Under the pieces are notes generated by a model. The model saw only the letters and a program-made list of their open reading frames with translations. It was not told the origin of the DNA and made no database searches. The position numbers were made by a program, and so were the translations under genes. Of a stretch of 6,631 bases of DNA, positions 1-4,658 are shown piece by piece; positions within the stretch are counted from its first letter, which is position 1; the number at the start of each line of letters is the position of its first letter. This DNA is from a bacterium. Lineage in GTDB: Bacteria > Bacillota > Negativicutes > Acidaminococcales > Acidaminococcaceae. The stretch covers positions 1 through 6,631 of the forward strand of contig SFRS01000044.1 in the NCBI GenBank assembly GCA_004562175.1. The letters run 5' to 3'.

Positions 1-252
1 GAGTTTGATATGGTAATTGCAGATCCAGAAGCAGCATGCTGCCAAATTTTTGAAATTAAACATAGTAGTGAAACAGTACCTAGTCAATATCGCCACTTAC
101 TTGATACGGCTAAATGTCAGGCTACTGAGTTCCGCTTTGGTACTATAAAAGGAAAATATGTTTTATATCGTGGCCAATCCCGTGAAACACAGGGAATTAA
201 CTATATTAACGTGGAAGAGTATCTGCTCAGTTTAGGTAAAAAGGAGAAATGA
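1..252 (+). CDS. C-terminal end of a probable AAA-type ATPase with DUF4143/PD-(D/E)xK-like module (partial, 5' end outside window)
   Basis: The reading frame is open from the first base, so the first methionine at position 10 is internal and the gene starts upstream of the window. Only the last 83 residues are seen. They begin EFDMVIAD and continue to FEIKHS, giving an acidic residue at 3 followed by E18-x-K20. This strand-turn-strand pattern is typical of the PD-(D/E)xK-like fold at the C-terminus of many prokaryotic ATP-binding proteins of the AAA_14/DUF4143 type. The role of those proteins is poorly known and no substrate can be named. The ATPase part (Walker motifs) is outside the window, so the family call rests on the tail alone. 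The stop codon sits two bases before the favoured start of the isomerase gene, which suggests co-transcription. It could be another PD-(D/E)xK protein. Confidence 0.6.
   Translation, partial: EFDMVIADPEAACCQIFEIKHSSETVPSQYRHLLDTAKCQATEFRFGTIKGKYVLYRGQSRETQGINYINVEEYLLSLGKKEK
241..246 (+). promoter_or_regulatory. Ribosome binding site AAGGAG that decides the isomerase start
   Basis: AAGGAG lies in the last codons of the upstream ATPase gene. It is 8 bases from the ATG at 255 but only 2 bases from the ATG at 249. Normal spacing favours 255. This also puts the protein start directly at the first beta strand (MRIGVIV). Confidence 0.7.
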
Positions 253-254
253 TT

Positions 255-839
255 ATGCGTATCGGAGTAATTGTACCCAGCACACAAAGTGCCAAAGGTG
301 AGCTTATTGTAAACGCAGTACGAGAGGCACAGCCGGAGGCCGAAGTGCTGAATTTAGGCTGTTTTGCCAATGATGACGAGCAGTACTCTTATGTAGAAGT
401 TGCGCTGACTATAGCATTACTCTTGCACAATAAGGTCGTCGATTTTGTGGTAACGGGTTGCTCCTCCGGCCAAGGCATGATGCTGGCCTGTAATGCCATG
501 CCTGGAGTGTTGTGCGGTTATTTACCAACGCCCCAAGATGCCTTTCTTTTCGGACGCATCAATGCTGGAAACGCGGTTAGTTTACCCTTGGGATTGGGCT
601 TTGGTTGGGCAGGAGAACTCAATTTAAAATACACTGTGAAGGCGCTTTTTGACGGTCCATTTGGAACTGGCTATCCTGCGGAGCAGGCTGAGCGTAAGCG
701 CAAGGATACTTTGCTTTTAAAACAGCTCAAGGAGCATAGTCACAAGGACATGGCGGAGTTTCTGGAAGAAGTTGACAAGGAGCTGCTGGCAGAGATTTTC
801 AGAAATAAGAATTTGCAAGGTCTTATCAAGATAGATTAA
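255..839 (+). CDS. Divergent RpiB/LacA/LacB-family sugar-phosphate isomerase
   Basis: The product is 194 residues from the ATG at 255; an ATG at 249 would add two residues and overlap the upstream stop, but its ribosome-site spacing is poor. RpiB-family enzymes interconvert aldose and ketose phosphates, such as ribose-5-P and ribulose-5-P, in the cytosol. The family is recognised from an N-terminal Rossmann-like strand (RIGVIV), the segment VVTGCSSGQGMMLACN (66-80), which lines up with the family CGTGIGM-AAN active-site loop and keeps the cysteine (C69) and the G72-x-G74 pair, and the later INAGNAVSLPLG strand (102-113). Two family features are missing. The N-terminal S-D-H phosphate-binding motif is replaced by P-S-T, and the histidine of the C-H-(D/E) segment is replaced by G-Y-L near 88-90. 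There is also a C-terminal extension of about 50 charged, helical residues, against roughly 150 residues for classic RpiB. Substrate is unknown; it may act on something other than ribose-5-P. It probably forms an operon with the preceding ATPase gene and ends at the hairpin at 854. Confidence 0.8.
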   Translation: MRIGVIVPSTQSAKGELIVNAVREAQPEAEVLNLGCFANDDEQYSYVEVALTIALLLHNKVVDFVVTGCSSGQGMMLACNAMPGVLCGYLPTPQDAFLFGRINAGNAVSLPLGLGFGWAGELNLKYTVKALFDGPFGTGYPAEQAERKRKDTLLLKQLKEHSHKDMAEFLEEVDKELLAEIFRNKNLQGLIKID

Positions 840-853
840 TAGTGGCATAAAGA

Positions 854-897
854 AAAGCACTACCTTCAGATTAAATCCCGTCGGTAGTGCTTTCTTC
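854..897. terminator. Bidirectional rho-independent terminator between converging genes
   Basis: An 11-bp perfect stem is formed by AAAGCACTACC (854-864) and GGTAGTGCTTT (883-893) around an 18-base loop. It is followed by TTTCTT on the plus strand and has an A-rich left side, which serves as the U-tract on the minus strand. It sits between the isomerase stop (839) and the MFS stop (904), so it can end both units. Its arms recur almost exactly at 3660-3703. Confidence 0.85.
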
Positions 898-903
898 ATC
901 CTA

Positions 904-2085
904 TCATTTTTGTAAATCCTTGGGGATTGGTATGCGCGTAGCGACCAGCGCTGCCACGATAGGCAACCAAACTAAAAGCTGCATCACAAAGGGCAGGCCA
1001 TAATTATCAGCCAGATAGCCCAAAATCGTCACGCCAAAGCCGCCCAGGCCCACGCTAAAGCCGATGGTGAGGCCTGACGCCATGCCCACATTATTAGGCA
1101 TCATGCATTGAGCCAGAATAATTGTCGTAGCAAAGGAGCCAATGATACAAAAGCCAGCGACAACCACCGCAGCCATAGCGAGCCAAGGAGTGGTAGCGAC
1201 GGTAACAGCATAGATGGCAGGAATGCTGCAGGTAATGGAGCCTAAAAGAATCTTGCGCGCGCCCAGCTTGTCGCTGAGCACGGAGCCCACATAGGTACCG
1301 GCAACGCCACCCAAGAGAAAGCCAGAAACAAGGCTGCTAGCAAAAATAGGCTCAAAATTACGGAACTTCATGTAAAAAAGAGGCATATAGGTAGAAATAC
1401 CCACATGAATGGAGGAGCGCATGAAGATATAAAATAGTATTAAGAAAAGGCCAAAATAAGAAAGCTTCTCTGCCGTGCCTTGAGCAACCTTTTTTGCTTG
1501 CTGTGCTGCGTGGGTTAGATTGGCTTTTTCATAAGCACCCATGCATTTAGTCATGAGTCCAAAAACTAAAAGTCCCGGCAACACGAAATAGACAGTGTTA
1601 TGGATGCCACCGCTGAGGCTCAAAAGGAAGGTCATCAAAATGGAGCCCACAGCCATGCCTGCGTTGCCGCCTAAGGAAAAAATGCCCATGTTTTGGGTAC
1701 GGTTGCTCTCATCGCTCAAAAAATTTACCGTTTTAGAGGCTTGGGGATGATAGGTGGCGCTGGCCAAACTGATATTAATAACAGTACATAAGAGAAGTGT
1801 GTAAGTGGACACCCAGCCCACAAAGGCAAAGCCTGCTCCCGCCATAGCCGCACACACAGGTAGAAGCTTGGGCATGGAGCGCTTGTCCGTGAGATAGCCG
1901 AAGGCTGGCTGAATCACGGAGGACATGATATTTTGTGTCAGGACAATGGCGGCCAACTGGGAATAGTTGAGACCGAACATTTCCTTAAGCTGGGGTAGGA
2001 CAATGGGCAGGGCGCCTGCCTGCATATCCGTAACTAAATGGCCCAAGGCCAGGGCCAAGACAGGTAAAAAAGCTGTTTTATGCAT
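904..2085 (-). CDS. MFS transporter, fosmidomycin-resistance (Fsr)-like
   Basis: A 393-residue, very hydrophobic protein of usual MFS length, with about 12 membrane segments in two halves separated by a charged loop (about 181-207). The N-terminus has the Fsr-type signature G15-H-x3-D20 followed by GALP (24-27), then SSVIQPAFGYLTDKR, where G63-Y-L-T-D67 is MFS motif A, then YHPQAS (112-117). A second motif A copy, GSVLSDKLGARK (267-278), marks the second half. Family members export small hydrophobic or phosphonate-type drugs such as fosmidomycin using the proton gradient. The real substrate here is unknown, and it could equally export a metabolite. The start is supported by GAGGAG five bases upstream (2091-2096 on this strand). 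It is transcribed divergently from the NhaC-type antiporter and convergently with the isomerase gene. Confidence 0.85.
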   Translation of the reverse strand: MHKTAFLPVLALALGHLVTDMQAGALPIVLPQLKEMFGLNYSQLAAIVLTQNIMSSVIQPAFGYLTDKRSMPKLLPVCAAMAGAGFAFVGWVSTYTLLLCTVINISLASATYHPQASKTVNFLSDESNRTQNMGIFSLGGNAGMAVGSILMTFLLSLSGGIHNTVYFVLPGLLVFGLMTKCMGAYEKANLTHAAQQAKKVAQGTAEKLSYFGLFLILFYIFMRSSIHVGISTYMPLFYMKFRNFEPIFASSLVSGFLLGGVAGTYVGSVLSDKLGARKILLGSITCSIPAIYAVTVATTPWLAMAAVVVAGFCIIGSFATTIILAQCMMPNNVGMASGLTIGFSVGLGGFGVTILGYLADNYGLPFVMQLLVWLPIVAALVATRIPIPKDLQK

Positions 2086-2090
2086 ATAAT

Positions 2091-2096
2091 CTCCTC
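2091..2096 (-). promoter_or_regulatory. Ribosome binding site of the MFS gene
   Basis: Read on the minus strand the sequence is GAGGAG, then five bases (ATTAT), then ATG. This fixes the start at 2085. Confidence 0.8.
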
Positions 2097-2125
2097 GAAT
2101 TCAGAATATGTTTGCTTTATGTTTA

Positions 2126-2139
2126 GCTATAATTATAGC
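2126..2139. promoter_or_regulatory. 14-bp perfect palindrome over the MFS -10 box
   Basis: GCTATAATTATAGC is identical to its reverse complement. It contains TATAAT on both strands, and the minus-strand copy (2137 to 2132) is the -10 box of the MFS promoter. A dimeric repressor could bind here, but no regulator gene is in the window. The symmetry may also be a by-product of the -10 sequence. Confidence 0.4.
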
Positions 2140-2160
2140 GCGCTTGCTCTAATTAAGCAA
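2132..2160 (-). promoter_or_regulatory. Sigma-70-type promoter of the MFS gene
   Basis: On the minus strand, -35 TTGCTT (2160-2155) is followed by a 17-base spacer and a perfect -10 TATAAT (2137-2132). Expected transcription start is near 2125, giving a leader of about 40 bases before the ATG at 2085. Confidence 0.65.
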
Positions 2161-2164
2161 TGCG
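2141..2164. promoter_or_regulatory. Inverted repeat over the MFS -35 box (candidate operator)
   Basis: TTGCT (2144-2148) and AGCAA (2156-2160) form an inverted repeat with a 7-base centre. The symmetry extends outward to CGC (2141-2143) and GCG (2162-2164) with one extra base on the right arm. It covers the -35 box of the MFS promoter, a typical position for a repressor site. No binding protein can be named. Confidence 0.4.
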
Positions 2165-2219
2165 ACCAGAACAAAGTTGGAGCAAAAGCTCTAAAAACCT
2201 TATAATTGGTGAGTTTTCG

Positions 2220-2248
2220 TTGCAGAAAAATGCTTTGCTTGGTATAAT
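2220..2248 (+). promoter_or_regulatory. Sigma-70-type promoter of the NhaC-type antiporter gene
   Basis: TTGCAG (2220-2225), a 17-base spacer and a perfect TATAAT (2243-2248). Transcription should begin near 2255, leaving about 93 bases of leader before the favoured start at 2348. A small dyad (GAGC-AAAA-GCTC, 2180-2191) lies upstream of the -35 box. Confidence 0.7.
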
Positions 2249-2330
2249 AACAGGAGACAAATCCACATGATATGGACGTTTAAAGTGGCAGCAAGCGTAA
2301 GTATGAGGAAAACTGGATTTGAGAAAACTA

Positions 2331-2336
2331 AAGGGG
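2331..2336 (+). promoter_or_regulatory. Ribosome binding site favouring the antiporter start at 2348
   Basis: AAGGGG lies 11 bases before the ATG at 2348, a slightly long spacing. A competing AGGAG (2252-2256) lies 10 bases before an in-frame ATG at 2267, but that site would fall at the very 5' end of the predicted transcript. Confidence 0.5.
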
Positions 2337-2347
2337 ATGTAGATAAT

Positions 2348-3634
2348 ATGACGAAGACAAACAAAAAGGGCAGTGCTATCGCGCTCTTGCCCATCGTTGT
2401 GTTTTTATTGATTTTTATCGGTTCGGGCGTAATTACAGGGGATTTTTATAGCATGCCCGCTATTGTGGGCTTTTTGATTGCCCTCATTGTGGCCTTTGCC
2501 CAAAACAAAAAGCTCAGCTTCATTCAAAAGCTGCGTCTGTGTTCTACGGGCGTGGGGGATGAAAATATCTTGACCATGTGCCTGATTTTCTTGGCAGCGG
2601 GTGCCTTTTCCGGCGCTGTGCGCGCTGCAGGTGGCGTAGAGAGCACTGTTAATTTAGGCCTGTCCATTTTGCCGGGCGGTATGGCTGTGGCAGGACTTTT
2701 CGTAATTGGTTGCTTTATTTCTATTTCCATGGGTACTTCCGTAGGCACGATTACGGCTTTGGCACCTATTGCTGCAGGCATCAGTGAAAAAACGGGCTTC
2801 TCCATGGCTATTTGTGCTGGCGCTGTCGTTTGTGGCGCCATGTTTGGCGACAATCTTTCCATCATTTCTGATACAACTATCGCTGCTGTCAAAACGCAAG
2901 GCTGCGATATGCGGGACAAATTTCGCGAGAACTTCAAAATTATCCTGCCTGCTGCCATTATCACCTTGGGCCTCTTCCTTTTCTTGGGTCAAACAGGTGA
3001 ATTCCATGTGGAGGGTAGCCTCGATTACAGCCTGATGAAGGTTGTGCCCTATCTGGTAGTTTTGGTTGGTGCCATCGTAGGCGTCAATGTTTTTGTAATT
3101 TTGATTACCGGTACCGTGCTCAGCATGATTGTGGGTCTGGCAACAGGCACCTTCACCGCTGCCAAAATGTTTGCCCATGTGGGCGCCGGCATTTATTCCA
3201 TGTATGATATCACTGTCATTTCCATCATTGTGGCCTGCATTATTACCTTGGTCAAAGAGCACGGCGGTATCGATTTCGTGTTGAATTTTATCAAGAGTCG
3301 TATCAGTGACGAAAAGGGTGGCGAGCTGGGTATCGCAGCGTTGGCCTTGTTGGTAGATGTGTGCACCGCCAATAATACTGTGGCCATCGTCATGGCCGGC
3401 CCCATCGCTAAGGACATCAGCACTGATTTCGGTGTCACACCCCGTCGCAGTGCTTCCCTTTTGGATATGTTCAGCTCCATGGGTCAGGGCCTCATTCCCT
3501 ATGGCGCCCAACTTTTGGCAGCAGCCAGCCTCACCAAGCTCACTCCCTTCGACATTATTCCCTACTGCTTCTATCCCTTGCTCATGGGCTTGAGCGGCTT
3601 GGTGTTCATTTTCATCAAAAAGAGAGCTGCATAA
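2348..3634 (+). CDS. nhaC: Na+/H+ antiporter, NhaC family
   Basis: The product is a 428-residue polytopic membrane protein, a usual length for the family. NhaC-family carriers exchange cytoplasmic Na+ for H+; some relatives couple Na+ or H+ to organic acids such as malate/lactate. Family blocks seen: an N-terminal hydrophobic pair with SGVITGDFY (26-34), SMGTSVGTITALAPIAAG (127-144), the strongly conserved GAMFGDNLSIISDTTIAA (163-180, with D168 and D175 in a membrane segment), CDMRDKFREN (186-195), and late CTANNTVAIVMAGPIA (339-354). The start at 2348 (MTKTNKKG) is preferred because it lies next to the first membrane segment. An in-frame ATG at 2267 would add 27 residues that do not resemble the family. 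It has its own promoter (2220-2248) and terminator (3660-3706). True substrate is uncertain. Confidence 0.85.
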   Translation: MTKTNKKGSAIALLPIVVFLLIFIGSGVITGDFYSMPAIVGFLIALIVAFAQNKKLSFIQKLRLCSTGVGDENILTMCLIFLAAGAFSGAVRAAGGVESTVNLGLSILPGGMAVAGLFVIGCFISISMGTSVGTITALAPIAAGISEKTGFSMAICAGAVVCGAMFGDNLSIISDTTIAAVKTQGCDMRDKFRENFKIILPAAIITLGLFLFLGQTGEFHVEGSLDYSLMKVVPYLVVLVGAIVGVNVFVILITGTVLSMIVGLATGTFTAAKMFAHVGAGIYSMYDITVISIIVACIITLVKEHGGIDFVLNFIKSRISDEKGGELGIAALALLVDVCTANNTVAIVMAGPIAKDISTDFGVTPRRSASLLDMFSSMGQGLIPYGAQLLAAASLTKLTPFDIIPYCFYPLLMGLSGLVFIFIKKRAA

Positions 3635-3659
3635 GTTAGTTAATTAAAATATGGTGTAC

Positions 3660-3706
3660 GAAAAGCACTACTGACAAATCACGATTCGTCGGTAGTGCTT
3701 TTCTTA
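3660..3706 (+). terminator. Rho-independent terminator after the antiporter gene
   Basis: A 16-bp stem (3660-3675 with 3688-3703), containing one G-U pair, encloses a 12-base loop and runs into TTTTCTTATT. The arms share GAAAAGCACTAC on the left and CGTCGGTAGTGCTTT on the right with the hairpin at 852-893. Confidence 0.9.
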
Positions 3707-3782
3707 TTCACTCATCATGGCACAAGTTCTCTGTACCTTTACAATTCTACAATCTTAACACAAACTTAATTACAGATTTTTC

Positions 3783-3811
3783 TTGACAGATTCCTTTTTA
3801 TAGTATATTCT
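3783..3811 (+). promoter_or_regulatory. Promoter of the pterin-synthase-like gene
   Basis: A consensus -35 TTGACA (3783-3788) is followed by TATTCT (3806-3811) at 17 bases, or by the better-matching TATATT (3804-3809) at a short 15-base spacing. The transcript should start near 3816-3818, leaving a leader of about 85 bases. The AT-rich stretch before it (3707-3782) holds nothing recognisable. Confidence 0.6.
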
Positions 3812-3818
3812 ATTGATA

Positions 3819-3831
3819 GATAAGAATTATC
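3819..3831. repeat. Short dyad at the predicted transcription start
   Basis: GATAA and TTATC flank a 3-base centre (GAA). It lies at or just after the predicted start of transcription, where it could be a small operator or a weak 5' hairpin. Five-base arms in AT-rich DNA may be chance. Confidence 0.25.
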
Positions 3832-3853
3832 CATTAAGTGATTGGCTCCATCG

Positions 3854-3877
3854 TTCTCAACGCCCCGTGCGTTAGAA
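3854..3877 (+). promoter_or_regulatory. Leader hairpin upstream of the pterin-synthase-like gene
   Basis: TTCT-C-AACGC (3854-3863) pairs with GCGTT-AGAA (3869-3877): nine base pairs with a single bulged C and the pentaloop CCCGT. It sits in the predicted 5' leader, 14 bases before the GAGGT ribosome site (3891-3895). I could not match it to a preQ1-I, THF or Moco riboswitch. It may only protect the transcript or tune translation. Confidence 0.45.
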
Positions 3878-3902
3878 ATATAATTGAAAAGAGGTCAAGG
3901 AA

Positions 3903-4469
3903 ATGAGAAGTCAAACTACATTCGATTTACAGTATGCTCATCGTTTTTATGGTTTCAAAGGTGAAGCTCAATATCTTCATGGTCACACCGGCACATTGAC
4001 CATTGAAGTAGAAGACACCGTAAACGCTGGTGTTAACATGGTATTCCCCTGCAACGAAATCCAAAAAACTGCTTGGGAAGTATTAAAGAATTTTGACCAT
4101 GCTCTCGTTCTCCGCCAGGACGACCCGCTGCTGCCCGCCATCCTCGACGTATACGAAAAACAAGGCATCAAAAATGGTCATCCCCAAAACACCATGAAGG
4201 GTGTAGCCTTCTCCAATGAGCTGTGCACCGCGTATCCTGACTGCCGCATCGTGGTTACCAAAGAAACCATGACTGTTGAAGGCATGATTAAGATGGTTTA
4301 TGCACTGCTGAAGGACAAACTGAACATTGCTAAGATCACCTTCACCAGCGGTGTGAATGTAGCCTCCGAAGAATACGCAGTGAAAGACACTGTTGCCCGT
4401 TGCCCGCTGTGCGGCATTGCTTTGGACAAAAATGGCGTTTGCCCGAAATGCGGCTTTAAAAAAAGATAA
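3903..4469 (+). CDS. 6-pyruvoyl/6-carboxytetrahydropterin synthase (QueD/PTPS)-like protein with C-terminal zinc ribbon
   Basis: The protein has 188 residues against about 120-140 for typical QueD/PTPS. PTPS-fold enzymes convert dihydroneopterin triphosphate to 6-pyruvoyl-tetrahydropterin, 6-carboxytetrahydropterin (queuosine pathway) or a folate precursor. The three zinc-binding histidines are visible: H13 in YAHRF and H26/H28 in LHGH. The Asp-His of the catalytic relay is at D65-H66 (FDHALVL), and the pterin-anchoring glutamate is probably E121 or E126 (KETMTVEG). The cysteine normally four residues before HGH is alanine (A22), with a glutamate beside it (E21). After the domain, C167-x2-C170-x9-C180-x2-C183 forms a zinc ribbon. 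So fold and metal site look intact, but the usual chemistry may differ. GAGGT at 3891-3895 supports the start. No queuosine or folate genes are nearby; it is a single-gene unit between a promoter and a terminator. Confidence 0.8.
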   Translation: MRSQTTFDLQYAHRFYGFKGEAQYLHGHTGTLTIEVEDTVNAGVNMVFPCNEIQKTAWEVLKNFDHALVLRQDDPLLPAILDVYEKQGIKNGHPQNTMKGVAFSNELCTAYPDCRIVVTKETMTVEGMIKMVYALLKDKLNIAKITFTSGVNVASEEYAVKDTVARCPLCGIALDKNGVCPKCGFKKR

Positions 4470-4502
4470 TCTAGTTTAGCAGTCTTACATGCTCCTATGA
4501 CA

Positions 4503-4538
4503 AAACCCCTCTTGGTTCACTGAGAGGGGTTTGTATTT
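4503..4538 (+). terminator. Rho-independent terminator after the pterin-synthase-like gene
   Basis: AAACCCCTCT (4503-4512) pairs perfectly with AGAGGGGTTT (4523-4532) around a 10-base loop. The following T-run is imperfect (GTATTTC). It separates this gene from hydG. Confidence 0.85.
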
Positions 4539-4562
4539 CGCTTGAATATTATCGTAAAGAAC

Positions 4563-4585
4563 AGCATAAATCTTTGTTTTATGCT
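4563..4585. promoter_or_regulatory. Inverted repeat in the hydG promoter (candidate operator)
   Basis: AGCATAAA (4563-4570) and TTTATGCT (4578-4585) form a perfect 8-bp inverted repeat with a 7-base centre. It spans the region between -35 and -10 and overlaps the first base of the -10 box, so a bound protein would block RNA polymerase. It does not match Rex or FNR consensus sites as I know them. No regulator can be assigned. Confidence 0.5.
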
Positions 4586-4590
4586 ATACT
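4582..4590 (+). promoter_or_regulatory. Extended -10 promoter of hydG
   Basis: TG-C-TATACT is an extended -10 element (TGN then a 5/6 match to TATAAT). There is no good -35 at 17 bases, which fits the TGN dependence. Transcription should begin near 4597, about 60 bases before the hydG start. Confidence 0.55.
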
Positions 4591-4658
4591 ATTCATAGTG
4601 GTTTAGGCTGCTAAAAACTGCGGGGAAAGCATTGGCTGACCCTTAAGGAGGAAGAAAA

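Noticed and set aside
717..899. 60-codon minus-strand frame over the isomerase end and terminator
   Set aside because: It starts inside the terminator hairpin and is antisense to the C-terminal helical part of the isomerase; no ribosome site was seen.
2200..2394. Hydrophobic 64-residue minus-strand frame resembling a small membrane or toxin peptide
   Set aside because: It has no ribosome site before its ATG, overlaps the antiporter start and promoter, and its hydrophobicity is explained by being antisense to that coding and leader sequence.
2654..3511. Long 285-codon reading frame on the minus strand inside the antiporter gene
   Set aside because: It is antisense to a well-supported NhaC-family gene, its product is rich in H, N, G and D with no recognisable domain, and it arises from the codon pattern of the plus-strand gene.
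3854..3902. Possible preQ1-I riboswitch before the QueD-like gene
   Set aside because: The hairpin loop is only five bases and the A-rich tail that pairs with the loop in preQ1-I is missing, so the known architecture is not met.
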